From: Cylindrospermum stagnale PCC 7417
GTDB lineage: Bacteria > Cyanobacteriota > Cyanobacteriia > Cyanobacteriales > Nostocaceae
Assembly (NCBI RefSeq): GCF_000317535.1
Contig: NC_019757.1
Coordinates: 2,372,501-2,436,500 of the forward strand
Direction of reading: 5' to 3'
DNA: 64,000 bases
Shown here: positions 29,186 through 40,822 of the stretch, in pieces
Layout of the letters: each line of letters starts with the position of its first letter
Numbering within the stretch: the stretch's first letter is position 1
Translations under genes and position numbers: made by a program
Notes under the pieces: model-generated
The model's input: only the letters and a program-made list of their open reading frames with translations
Databases searched by the model: none
Told to the model about the DNA's origin: nothing

Positions 29186-30268
29186 TCAGGACTGTTGGCG
29201 TATTCTTTGCCAGACAGTAAAACCTAAAAAGATAATAATGCTCATGGCACAGGTCAGCATCACTGGCAAAGTCATACCTTGTATTCTCATTGCCAACAAG
29301 TTACAAACTAAGGTAATTGACCAAAGGGTGAAGGCGGCATGGCGTTGGGAGAATCCCCAAGCAAGCAAGCGGTGGTGTAGGTGGTCTTTGCCTGGGGTAC
29401 TAAGAGGGTTTTTCCCTGCCATGAGTCGCCGGACAAACACCTGAGTGGTGTCTAGCACTGGCAACAGCAGAAATAAAACTGTGGGTACAAGAGCATAGAC
29501 TGTGTTTTGTTGGAGTTTGCCTAAAATGCTAGTTGCCGCCAGCACATAGCCGAAAAAGTACGCTCCAGCATCACCCATAATGATACGTGAGGGGTGGAAG
29601 TTGTGGCGCAAAAAGCCCAGTGCAGCTCCTCCTAAAGCTGCCAGAACTAAAGTCGCAGCTGCCCGATTATTAAACTGGGCGGAAACCCCTAACAAACTCA
29701 TGGCGGTAATAAAGCTGATTCCTCCTGCCAAACCATCCATACCGTCCATCAAGTTGATGGCGTTGGTAATTCCTACTACCCACAACACTGTCAAGGACAT
29801 TGATAGAAGCGAGTCGATAGGTGTGCCAAAAGTGACTTTGATGCTAATGCCATTAGCAACTAGCAACAGTGCTGTGATTATCTGCGCCCATAAGCGAACC
29901 GAGGGGGGTAAGCCAAATTGATCATCGATAAAGCCCACAAGTACTAATATCGAACCCCCCAATAGAATCGTCAGCACCTGAGCTAATACGCTTTGGAGTT
30001 CGATCGGTCGTAAAAGGCTAGCTAGTACTAATGCGGCAATCACTCCCGCATAGATAGCCAAACCTCCTGCATTGGGTAAAGGTTCTCGGTTGAGTCGCCG
30101 CGCGTTGGGTTGGTCAGCCCAACCTACCCGCAAAGCGAATTTGCGTACCGTCGGCATTAAACGCCACGTTACAAGCCAAGCCAAGAGAAACGTAAATACT
30201 ACCGCCAACCAGCCGGTGCCGCTAGGGTTAGCAATACCGAGGGACTTAAGGGAGTTGTCTAGATTCAT
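29186..30268 (-). CDS. MraY/WecA-family undecaprenyl-phosphate glycosyl-1-phosphate transferase
   Basis: About 360 residues with ten or eleven membrane helices. Family motifs are LPNAGGLAIY, the aspartate-rich FIDDQFGLPPSVRLWAQ, and INLMDGMDGLAGGISF. Further C-terminal are MGDAGAYFFGY and the histidine loop GKDHLHHRLLAWGF. These match the WecA type more than MraY. It should start lipid-linked polysaccharide synthesis at the cytoplasmic membrane by moving GlcNAc-1-phosphate or a similar sugar to undecaprenyl phosphate. The start could be ATG 30268 or TTG 30280. Confidence 0.9.
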   Translation of the reverse strand: MNLDNSLKSLGIANPSGTGWLAVVFTFLLAWLVTWRLMPTVRKFALRVGWADQPNARRLNREPLPNAGGLAIYAGVIAALVLASLLRPIELQSVLAQVLTILLGGSILVLVGFIDDQFGLPPSVRLWAQIITALLLVANGISIKVTFGTPIDSLLSMSLTVLWVVGITNAINLMDGMDGLAGGISFITAMSLLGVSAQFNNRAAATLVLAALGGAALGFLRHNFHPSRIIMGDAGAYFFGYVLAATSILGKLQQNTVYALVPTVLFLLLPVLDTTQVFVRRLMAGKNPLSTPGKDHLHHRLLAWGFSQRHAAFTLWSITLVCNLLAMRIQGMTLPVMLTCAMSIIIFLGFTVWQRIRQQS

Positions 30269-30367
30269 CTCCCAATTCAAGCATTACTGCCAGTATCCAA
30301 CATGAGCATCAACTGTATATTAATCAATTTTTTTATTTCAATTTGTTAACTTGAGTGGCTGGGGCGA

Positions 30368-32130
<1,763 letters not shown>

Positions 32131-32163
32131 TCGACCCTTTCCCAAATTAATCAAATATTTTTC

Positions 32164-32197
32164 AGCAGTTTGTCTTGTAAAAGGCAAACTGCTTTTT
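32164..32197 (+). terminator. Rho-independent terminator of groEL
   Basis: AGCAGTTTG (32164-32172) pairs with CAAACTGCT (32184-32192), followed directly by a T-run. The remaining DNA up to 32485 is AT-rich and shows no gene. Confidence 0.92.
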
Positions 32198-32485
32198 TAT
32201 CGTCACTTACGTAAAATGACTATAAAAGCTTTTTGTCTAAATGATAGCCACAAGATTTAAATTTCTGGGAATAATACTTAAGATAACACCTCTAAAAATT
32301 TAACTTTGCTGAAGCAAGGAAATGAATTTGAATAAATGTAAAGATATTTTCCAACTTGCATAAATTCTTAAACAACTACTGATAATTCTACGGAAAGCTT
32401 TGCTCTTAATTCTTGAACATAGCCAAGTGAATTTACCTCTTCATATCTGTCATCAGCAACGCCGGAAATTTAGTCAAAAAATTTT

Positions 32486-35400
32486 ATGACTTCCACTTTT
32501 GCGATCACCATTCCGGGTTATAGAATTACCGAGTCTATCTATGTCAGTACGAGAACCATAGTTTATCGTGCTTACCAAGACCAGACACAGACCCCAGTTA
32601 TCATCAAAATCCTTAACGCAGAGTATCCCCAAGTTCGTGACCTGATTTTGTTGAAAAATCAGTATGCGATCGCCCAAAACCTCAACCACCCCAATATTAT
32701 TAAATGCTATAATTTAGAACGTTATGGTAATAGTTATGCTCTCATTTTAGAAGATTTTGGTGGGGTCTGTCTAAGTCAATATGCTAACTCTCAATCATTG
32801 ACTTTAGAAGATTTTTTAGCTGTTGCTATATCAATTAGCAATGCCCTGGAATACCTTTATGAAAATAAAATTATTCACCAAGATATCAAGCCTAAAAATA
32901 TTCTCATTCATCCCGAAACTAAACAAATTAAGCTGATAGATTTTAGTATTTCTTCCCTCCTGGCTAAAGAAAACGCCGAAATTAAAAATCCCAATGTTTT
33001 GTCAGGGACACTTGCCTATATGTCTCCAGAACAAACGGGAAGAATGAATCGCGGAATAGACTATCGCACAGATTTATACTCTCTCGGTGTGACTTTTTAT
33101 GAATTACTTACAGGTAGATTACCATTTGATAGCAAAAATCCCTTAGAGTTAGTACATTGTCATCTAGCTAAAGAGCCTATAAATCTGAGAGAAATTAATC
33201 CTCAAATTCCTCAAACTATAGCCGATATTATCGTGAGATTAATGGCGAAAACGGCTGAGAAAAGATATCAAACAGCTATAGGCATCAGACATGACTTAGA
33301 AATATGTCAGCAAATGTGGTTAAGCCAAGGTGAAATAAAAGCTTTTGAATTAGGACAGAGAGATAAATGTGATCGCTTCCTGATTCCTGAAAGGCTTTAT
33401 GGTAGAGAAACTGAAATTACTACTTTATTAAATGCCTTTGAGCGTGTCAGTAATGGCAATGCAGAATTGATTTTAGTTTCTGGCTTTTCTGGCATTGGTA
33501 AAACTGCTGTTGTTCATGAAGTTCATAAACCAATTGTCAGACAAAAAGGTTATTTTATTTCTGGTAAATTTGACCAGTTCCAAAGAGATATTCCCTTTTC
33601 TGCATTCCTCCAAGCCTTCCGCAGTCTTATAGGGCAATTATTAGCAGAAAGTACAACCCAATTACTAGATTGGAAAACTAATATATTATCAGCGTTGGGA
33701 GAACAAGGACGGGTGATGATTGATATCATCCCTGAATTAGAGAAGATTATTGGCAAACAACCAGAAGTAGTCGAACTTACAGGTAATGCTTCTCAAAATA
33801 GGTTTAATTTACTATTCATTAACTTAATCAAAGTATTGGCAACTAAATCACATCCTCTAGTGATTGTTTTAGATGATTTACAATGGATAGACACGGTATC
33901 TTTGAGGTTGATTCAGTTACTAATTAGTGAAACAGATGTGCAATATCTGCTGCTAATTGGTGCATATCGGGATAATGAAGTTGATTTCCGACATCCTTTT
34001 ATGATGACTTTAGATGACATCGGCAAATCTAAAGCTACCATTAATCAAATTAGTCTGAAACCCCTAGATGAGTTGCAACTTAATCATCTGATAGCAGATG
34101 CTCTAACTTGTCCGGAATCTATTGCATTACCTTTAACAAAATTAGTGTTACCTAAAACTAAAGGCAATCCCTTTTTTACTAAACAATTATTGAAATTTTT
34201 GCATGAACATGGATTAATTATATTTAATTTTAATACAGGATACTGGCAGTATGATATTACCAAATTACTGCCTTTTTGCCTAAATAATGATGTAGTGGAG
34301 TTTTTAGAAATTCAGTTGCAAAAATTGCCAGACAATACCAAAAACATATTAAAAAAAGCAGCTTGTATTGGCAATCAATTTGATTTATATACCTTGTCTA
34401 TCGTCTGTGAAAAATCAGAATCAGAAACGGCAGCTAATTTGTGGAAAGCTTTACAAGAAGGGTTAATTTTACCTAAAGATGAAGTTTATAAGCTTTATCA
34501 AGATGATTCAGTTATTAGGGATGATGAACACTGGAAACCGACGGATAAACAAGTAACACTTAGGTATAAATTTCTCCATGACCGTGTACAGCAAGCGGCT
34601 TATTCTCTAATTCCAGAAGCCGATAAACAAGTTACCCATTTGAAAATTGGTCAGCTTCTTCTCCAAAATACCACTCTAGCAAAATTGGGAGAAAATCTTT
34701 TTGAGATTGTCAACCAGTTAAATATGGGATCTGATCTAATTGTCAGCCAGTTAGAAAAATATGAACTGGCTAAACTCAATCTACTCGCAGTAAATAAGGC
34801 TAAATCAGCTACAGCTTATGAAGCTGCTGTTAAATATTTAAATCTAGGTTTAGGACTTTTAGCAGCAGATAGTTGGCAGCATCAGTATGACTTAACAATA
34901 AATCTCTATGTCGAAACTATAGAAGTAGAATATTTAAATATTAACTTTGAGCGCTCAAGTAATCTGACTAAAGTTGCTCTACAAAATACAAAAACTATGC
35001 TTGACAAGGTTAAAGTATATGAAGCTCAAATGCAGATTTATATTGCTCAATTAAAGATGGTTAAAGCTGTCGAAATTGGGCTGATGGTTTTAGAACAGTT
35101 AGGGATCTTTCTGGTAAATTTACCAGGTGATGATAGCTTAGTTATAGAATTGCCAAATATAGCTGAACTTGAAGAAATATTGGTGATGACTGATCCTTAT
35201 AAACTATCAGCAATGCAGGTTTTAAAAATTCTGTGTGCGCCTGTTTTTATGGTCAAGCCAGAAATCTTTCCACAAATCATCATCACAATGGTCAATCTCT
35301 GTATTGAACATGGTAATTCAGCTTTATCTTCGTTTGCCTATGCTTTTTATGGTTTGTTACTATCTGGAATGGGCAAATTAAACGATGGATATCATGCTGG

Positions 35401-37897
35401 AAATATTGCTTTAAAGATATTGGATAAGTTTGATGCTAGAGAACTCAAAGCAAGAGTTTACAATTTGTTTAATTCCAATATTAGAACCTGGAAAGAACAT
35501 ACTAAAAATAGTATTGCTTCCCTAAAAGAAGGGGTACAAAGTGGATTGGATACAGGAGATATTGAGTGGGGCGGTTATTGTGCTGCTAACCTATGTAGTT
35601 ACCTATTTTTCTCCACAGACAAACTGGAATTAGCTGTTCAGCAACAAGCGATATATATAAATATATGCATAAAAATAAAACAAGAAATACCCATCTATTT
35701 TTCTCAAGTATGGCAACAACTAGGTTTGAATTTTCAAGGATTATCTACGGATAAATGTTTATTGATTGGTAATAGCTTTGATGAATCTCAAATGCTACCT
35801 CGTTTAATTGCTGCTAAAAGTGGCACGGTGCTATTCATTTTTTATGTAGCCAAAACAATTATACTTTACCATTTTAAAGATTATGACCAGGCTTTGAAAC
35901 AAGTGAAGTTGGCGGAGGATATGGCAGGATCTGCATTTGGTTTTATGCAGGTTGTCATTCTCAACTTTTATCATTCATTGGCTCTTCTTGGTCATTATTG
36001 TGAAGTAGAAAATTGTGAAAAAGAAAAATACTTAAAGCAAGTGGAAATCAATCAAGATAAAATGAAGTTTTGGGCACATCACGCACCAATGAATAATCAG
36101 CATCGGTACGATTTAGTAGAGGCAGAAAAGGCACGATTAATTGGAAAATATTGGGTAGCGGCTGAAAAATATGATCGCGCGATTGCCGGAGCTAAACAAA
36201 ACGAATATATCCAAGAAGAAGCGCTTGCTAACGAACTAGCCACCCAATTTTACCTGAAATGGGGCAAAGAAAAACTTGCCCAATTATACTTGACTGATGC
36301 TTACTATGGTTATATCAATTGGGGAGCAAAAGCAAAAGTTGATGACTTAGAACAACGCTATCCTCAGTTACTTGCACCAATACTCAATCAAAAAACTATC
36401 AGTGTCAGTCAAAGTGATAGAAGTGATATGGCTACCAACTTAAGAACTGACTCTAACAGTACAAGTATCTCAGCTATATTGGATTTGGAAACTGTGACTA
36501 AAGCATCCATAGCCATTGCTTCTGAAATTCAACTGGATAACTTGCTGCACACCCTAATGCAAGTAATTTTAGAGAACGTAGGAGCCGAAACAGCTTCATT
36601 GATTTTGCAACAGGATGGCAATTTAATCCTTGTGGCTCAATCTCAAGATTATCAACAGTGTACGTTACAATCTACACCTATTAGCAGTAGTCAAGATGTG
36701 CCAGTGAGCATCATTAATTATGTCTTCCATACTCAAGAATATCTCCTGATTAATGATGCTACTACAGAGAATAATTTTGCTGATGATACTTATGTTATCC
36801 AACATCAACCTAAATCTATATTATGTACTCCTATTCTCAACCAAGGTAAACTCATTGGTATCGTTTACTTAGAAAATTGTCTAACTGTAGGGGCTTTTAC
36901 TCCTGAAAGATTGCAAATATTAAAACTCCTTTCTTCTCAAGCAGCTATCTCCCTGGAAAATGCCCAACTCTATGCCAATTTAGAAGCGAAAGTTGCTGTA
37001 AGAACTCAGGAATTAAATGAAAAAAATCTCCGCCTAGAACAAACACTACAGGAACTAAAACTTACACAAACCCAACTTATTCAAACGGAAAAAATGTCCA
37101 GTCTTGGGCAGATGGTTGCAGGTATTGCTCATGAGATTAATAATCCTGTGAGCTTTATTCAAGGTAATCTGACTCAGATTGATGAGTACACCCAGGATTT
37201 GCTCACTTTCATTAATCTTTACTATAAGATATATCCCAATACAGCACCAGAACTTGATGATTTTCTGGCAAATATTGACTTTAATTTTATCAAAGAAGAT
37301 ATACCTAAAACTCTAGCCTCTATGAAAGTCGGGACACGGCGCATTCGGGAGATTGTGCTGACGTTACGTAACTTCTCTCGCTTAGACGAAGCTGAGATGA
37401 AACCTGTGAATATTCATGAGGGAATTGATAGCACTCTGCTAATTTTGCAAAGTCGTCTTCAAGCTAAACCGGGACATCCGGCGATTGAAATTATCAAAGA
37501 TTATGGTGACTTGCCTCTTGTTGAATGTTATGCAGGGCAACTGAATCAGGTATTTATGAATATCCTCATTAACGGTATTGATGCTCTGGATAAATTTAAT
37601 CAGGAACGAACAGCAGCAATCAGCAATAATCCCAGTAAAATTATAATTAGTACTCAAGTAGTAAATTCTGATTGGGTAGCTATCTCTATTAAAGATAATG
37701 GCATTGGTATGAGTGCCGATATTAAACATCGGTTATTTGATCCTTTCTTCACTACTAAACCTGTGGGAGGAGGCACTGGTTTAGGGTTATCGATTAGCTA
37801 TCAAATTGTAGTGGATAAACATCACGGTAAGATAGAGTGCTTCTCTGAACCTGGAAAGGGGGCTGAGTTTGTGGTCGAAATTCCTTTCCGACAGTAG
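32486..37897 (+). CDS. Ser/Thr kinase-ATPase-GAF-histidine kinase fusion (HstK-like)
   Basis: The protein has 1803 residues. Residues 1-270 are a Ser/Thr kinase: catalytic segment HQDIKPKN with Asp133, magnesium motif DFS at 152-154, and YMSPEQTGR. Residues about 300-520 are an AAA-type ATPase with Walker A GFSGIGKT (333-340) and Walker B LVIVLDDLQWID. About 550-1330 is a TPR-like helical region. A GAF domain follows (about 1355-1510). A coiled coil leads to the histidine kinase, with His1549 in GIAHEINNPVSF and HATPase motifs IKDNGIGM and GGTGLGLSISYQ. The HQD and DFS variants are usual in this family as I know it. Such giants occur in multiple copies in Nostoc. The signal is unknown. Confidence 0.94.
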   Translation: MTSTFAITIPGYRITESIYVSTRTIVYRAYQDQTQTPVIIKILNAEYPQVRDLILLKNQYAIAQNLNHPNIIKCYNLERYGNSYALILEDFGGVCLSQYANSQSLTLEDFLAVAISISNALEYLYENKIIHQDIKPKNILIHPETKQIKLIDFSISSLLAKENAEIKNPNVLSGTLAYMSPEQTGRMNRGIDYRTDLYSLGVTFYELLTGRLPFDSKNPLELVHCHLAKEPINLREINPQIPQTIADIIVRLMAKTAEKRYQTAIGIRHDLEICQQMWLSQGEIKAFELGQRDKCDRFLIPERLYGRETEITTLLNAFERVSNGNAELILVSGFSGIGKTAVVHEVHKPIVRQKGYFISGKFDQFQRDIPFSAFLQAFRSLIGQLLAESTTQLLDWKTNILSALGEQGRVMIDIIPELEKIIGKQPEVVELTGNASQNRFNLLFINLIKVLATKSHPLVIVLDDLQWIDTVSLRLIQLLISETDVQYLLLIGAYRDNEVDFRHPFMMTLDDIGKSKATINQISLKPLDELQLNHLIADALTCPESIALPLTKLVLPKTKGNPFFTKQLLKFLHEHGLIIFNFNTGYWQYDITKLLPFCLNNDVVEFLEIQLQKLPDNTKNILKKAACIGNQFDLYTLSIVCEKSESETAANLWKALQEGLILPKDEVYKLYQDDSVIRDDEHWKPTDKQVTLRYKFLHDRVQQAAYSLIPEADKQVTHLKIGQLLLQNTTLAKLGENLFEIVNQLNMGSDLIVSQLEKYELAKLNLLAVNKAKSATAYEAAVKYLNLGLGLLAADSWQHQYDLTINLYVETIEVEYLNINFERSSNLTKVALQNTKTMLDKVKVYEAQMQIYIAQLKMVKAVEIGLMVLEQLGIFLVNLPGDDSLVIELPNIAELEEILVMTDPYKLSAMQVLKILCAPVFMVKPEIFPQIIITMVNLCIEHGNSALSSFAYAFYGLLLSGMGKLNDGYHAGNIALKILDKFDARELKARVYNLFNSNIRTWKEHTKNSIASLKEGVQSGLDTGDIEWGGYCAANLCSYLFFSTDKLELAVQQQAIYINICIKIKQEIPIYFSQVWQQLGLNFQGLSTDKCLLIGNSFDESQMLPRLIAAKSGTVLFIFYVAKTIILYHFKDYDQALKQVKLAEDMAGSAFGFMQVVILNFYHSLALLGHYCEVENCEKEKYLKQVEINQDKMKFWAHHAPMNNQHRYDLVEAEKARLIGKYWVAAEKYDRAIAGAKQNEYIQEEALANELATQFYLKWGKEKLAQLYLTDAYYGYINWGAKAKVDDLEQRYPQLLAPILNQKTISVSQSDRSDMATNLRTDSNSTSISAILDLETVTKASIAIASEIQLDNLLHTLMQVILENVGAETASLILQQDGNLILVAQSQDYQQCTLQSTPISSSQDVPVSIINYVFHTQEYLLINDATTENNFADDTYVIQHQPKSILCTPILNQGKLIGIVYLENCLTVGAFTPERLQILKLLSSQAAISLENAQLYANLEAKVAVRTQELNEKNLRLEQTLQELKLTQTQLIQTEKMSSLGQMVAGIAHEINNPVSFIQGNLTQIDEYTQDLLTFINLYYKIYPNTAPELDDFLANIDFNFIKEDIPKTLASMKVGTRRIREIVLTLRNFSRLDEAEMKPVNIHEGIDSTLLILQSRLQAKPGHPAIEIIKDYGDLPLVECYAGQLNQVFMNILINGIDALDKFNQERTAAISNNPSKIIISTQVVNSDWVAISIKDNGIGMSADIKHRLFDPFFTTKPVGGGTGLGLSISYQIVVDKHHGKIECFSEPGKGAEFVVEIPFRQ

Positions 37898-38168
37898 CAG
37901 TCGGTAGATTATGTAACCTAAACCCGGTAGCCAATACAGTATTGACTACTGGACTGCCCTTTTAGGCGAATGCTAAGGGTAACATTTCACATTTGTATTC
38001 GTCAGCTGGTTTAAGGTACAAAACCCAACATTACCTGTGGGCTATTTTTTAGAATTTATAAATGATATTATATCCGCTGGAATATTTAATATTATCTCTA
38101 GTCCGGAGTTGAGACTTTTTCCTCAATAACTAATAGACTAATAACCAATGACTATCAGGTAAAAGTTC

Positions 38169-39311
38169 ATGGTACGAAAACTTCGCCGTCTTCCCAAAGT
38201 TTTAACTAAGTCATTTAGAAAAGAATACTATCAGCAACCAGGAACCCTACCAGGAACAATTATCATTGATGAAGATGCCGAATATCCAACGATTTTTTTG
38301 ATTGACTATAACCAAACTAACTTTATCCGTCAACAAATAGCAACCCCTGAGGAATGCGTCAACTATCTAGATACAGAATCTATTTCTTGGGTAGATGTAC
38401 AGGGTTTAGGAAATAGAGATATTTTACAAAGTTTGGGTAACGTTTTTGATTTACATCCTCTAGTTTTAGAAGACGTGGTCAATATGGCAGAACGTCCAAA
38501 AATAGAGGATTTTGACGACCAATTATTGATCATTGCCCGCATGGTAGTGCCCAAGGAAAAAACTTGTGGTTTTTATAGTGAGCAAGTGAGTTTAGTATTG
38601 GGAAAAAATTATTTGCTCACAGTACAAGAGGAACCAGAGCATGATTGCTTTGAAGCAGTAAGAGTGCGAATTGAAAAAGGTAAAGGCATCATCCGCAAGC
38701 AAGGAACCGATTATTTAGCTTATGCTCTGTTAGATGCAATCATTGATGGCTTTTTCCCAGTGCTGGAGCTTTATGGGGAGCGCATAGAAGAGTTAGAGGA
38801 AGAAGTAATAGTTAAACCCACCCCACAAACACTACAACAAATATATCAAATTAGGCGAGAATTACTGCAACTGCGTCGTGCTATCTGGCCCCAACGGGAT
38901 GCGATTAATTCCTTGATTCGAGATAGCGGTGAACTTATTAGTGATGAGGTGCGAATTTATCTGCGAGACTGCTACGACCATGTGGTGCAAGTGATGGACA
39001 TGGTGGAAACTTACCGCGAACTGGCATCTGGACTAATGGATGTCTATCTTTCAGCGGTGAGTAATAAAATGAATGAAATTATGAAGGTGCTGACGGTGGT
39101 TTCATCAATCTTTATTCCCTTAACTTTTGTTGCTGGAATATATGGGATGAATTTCAATACCGAAAAATCACCATATAATATGCCTGAATTGAATTGGTAT
39201 TGGGGCTACCCGATTTGCTTGGCTCTTATGGGGGTAATCGCCCTGGGACTGTTATTCTTTTTTTGGCGACGGGGGTGGCTATCAAATTCGGTAACTGTTA
39301 AGCGTGATTAA
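38169..39311 (+). CDS. corA: CorA-type magnesium/cobalt channel
   Basis: The 380-residue protein has a large cytoplasmic N-terminal domain (LDTESISWVDVQGLGN, HPLVLEDVVNMAERPKIE). A long stalk helix leads to two C-terminal membrane helices. The pore signature YGMNF sits between SIFIPLTFVAGI and the second helix. It should mediate divalent metal uptake as a pentamer. It stands alone. Confidence 0.95.
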   Translation: MVRKLRRLPKVLTKSFRKEYYQQPGTLPGTIIIDEDAEYPTIFLIDYNQTNFIRQQIATPEECVNYLDTESISWVDVQGLGNRDILQSLGNVFDLHPLVLEDVVNMAERPKIEDFDDQLLIIARMVVPKEKTCGFYSEQVSLVLGKNYLLTVQEEPEHDCFEAVRVRIEKGKGIIRKQGTDYLAYALLDAIIDGFFPVLELYGERIEELEEEVIVKPTPQTLQQIYQIRRELLQLRRAIWPQRDAINSLIRDSGELISDEVRIYLRDCYDHVVQVMDMVETYRELASGLMDVYLSAVSNKMNEIMKVLTVVSSIFIPLTFVAGIYGMNFNTEKSPYNMPELNWYWGYPICLALMGVIALGLLFFFWRRGWLSNSVTVKRD

Positions 39312-39371
39312 TGATGGTAAATTAGCTATCAGCGGAGCAAAAATTAGCGTGTGGAGTTTATATTCTGAGTT

Positions 39372-40082
39372 ATGGTAATGAAAAATGGCGACCAGAATTT
39401 AATTGTTTTGACGCTTTATATCATTGGCTTATCTTACACCTTTAATCGCATGGTTGAATCCATCGACGATAAAATTAAGTATGAGTTTAAGAAAAAAGTC
39501 GTCGATGACCTACTAAAAGAACAAAATCTCCAAGATCATGTGGGAATTTCTTTTAAATTTGGTGTGTCAAATCCACTTGATGACCTGAAAGAATTGTCGC
39601 TCAGTATTGAAAATAAATCGGAGAATCTGGCAATATACGTTGACTGGGATAATAGCTCTATAGTAGGTGACTTGAGTAAGCAATCGCGGCGAGTGATTCG
39701 TAAATCACCAGACTTAACCCGCGACTTAGCTGTACCCCAAAGTCCTAGCTTGATTGCTCCCAAGAATACACTTTCAGAGACGGTTACAGCAGAAGATGTT
39801 TTCCAGTGGGATAAAGATTCGGGAACATACAAAGTAAATAGCCCCTTACTTGCGATCGGCAAGCTGAAATCTGGTGGGCCACCACAAAAGAAGATGTATA
39901 ACGACTTTATGAGCGAAAAACGCACTTTTGATTTTTCGCTTCAACTGGTGCTAAGAATCTCTGAGGTGCGTGCCGGTATAGCTCCAGGTTTGAATATCCC
40001 TCCCTTATGCATTATCAATTGTCCCTTTAGCGTTAAGAAACTACCCTGGACTTACGCCCTGCCTTGGAATAAAAAAAAGTAA
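39372..40082 (+). CDS. Unrecognised protein with N-terminal membrane segment
   Basis: The protein has 236 residues. A hydrophobic stretch (NLIVLTLYIIGLSYTF) near residues 9-24 may anchor it. The rest is soluble and mixed alpha/beta, with SISFKFG-like strands, a SENLAIYVDWDNSS segment and a Pro-rich C-terminus (GLNIPPLCIINCPFSVKKLP). The DWDNSSIVGD pattern hints at a beta-sandwich. I know no family for it. It sits between corA and rnpB on the same strand. Confidence 0.65.
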   Translation: MVMKNGDQNLIVLTLYIIGLSYTFNRMVESIDDKIKYEFKKKVVDDLLKEQNLQDHVGISFKFGVSNPLDDLKELSLSIENKSENLAIYVDWDNSSIVGDLSKQSRRVIRKSPDLTRDLAVPQSPSLIAPKNTLSETVTAEDVFQWDKDSGTYKVNSPLLAIGKLKSGGPPQKKMYNDFMSEKRTFDFSLQLVLRISEVRAGIAPGLNIPPLCIINCPFSVKKLPWTYALPWNKKK

Positions 40083-40126
40083 ATCAGATCGGCACACACA
40101 ATACTATCAAAGCTTACACTGGAATT

Positions 40127-40500
40127 AGGGAGAGAGTTGGCGCAGGCGGTTGCAGATCAGTCATTAAGACTGGTTTGAGGAAAGTCCGGGCTCCCGAAAG
40201 ACCAGACTTGCTGGATAACGTCCAGTGCGTGCGAGCGTGAGGATAGTGCCACAGAAAGATACCGCCAAATTGAATTAATTCAATTTGGTAAGGGTGCAAA
40301 GGTGCGGTAAGAGCGCACCAGCAGCGTCGAGAGGCGTTGGCTCGGTAAACCCCGGTTGGGAGCAAGGCCAGAGGAACTATGGTTGGTCTTTTACCAGTTC
40401 CGTCAAAAGAGAGCCGCTAGAGGTGTCTGGTAACAGGCATCCCAGATAGATAACTGCCCTCGCAAGAGAACAGAACCCGGCTTACTACTAACTCTTTCTT
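40127..40500 (+). ncRNA. rnpB: RNase P RNA (bacterial type A)
   Basis: Universal elements are visible: GAGGAAAGTCCGGGCTCC (about 40170-40187), CACAGAAAGATACCGCC, GGTAAGGGTGCAAAGGTGC, GGTAAACCCC, and the closing AGATAGATAACTGCC with ACAGAACCCGGCTTA. The ends GAGAGAGTT (40130-40138) and AACTCTTTC (40490-40498) pair as helix P1. It is the catalytic subunit that matures tRNA 5' ends. Confidence 0.97.
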
Positions 40501-40502
40501 CA

Positions 40503-40542
40503 AACGAACTGTGGATGTTTTATTTTCCATAGTTCGTTTTTT
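40503..40542 (+). terminator. Rho-independent terminator of rnpB
   Basis: AACGAACTGTGGA (40503-40515) pairs with TCCATAGTTCGTT (40526-40538), with one G-T pair, and runs into a T-tract. The following 280 bp up to the next gene hold no clear feature. Confidence 0.92.
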
Positions 40543-40822
40543 GTTGGATAAATATTTATTTCAATTATTTATATCATTGCCAGAAAATGGTTTTAGCAGA
40601 CAGCAAAACAATTTTGCATAGTAGGGGAACTGAAGACCATATTTTTCTTTTGTGAAAGTTATTTATCCTTGGTACGAAGCGGGTTATGGTGTGGCTTTGT
40701 TGGCGTTGCGGGGGTTAAGGAATTAAGGTTGTTTTTGATTGGAGGCAAAAATTCCTAGTTTGCCAATCCATTGTCAAAATGGTTACAATTAAACAAATAA
40801 GTCTTAACTAGGTAATACGAAA

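Noticed and set aside
40114-40365. 83-codon minus-strand frame
   Set aside because: It is antisense to RNase P RNA.
40690-40770. Short GTG frame encoding YPWYEAGYGVALLALRG before the STAND gene
   Set aside because: Only 24 codons with no recognised homology; I could not distinguish it from chance.
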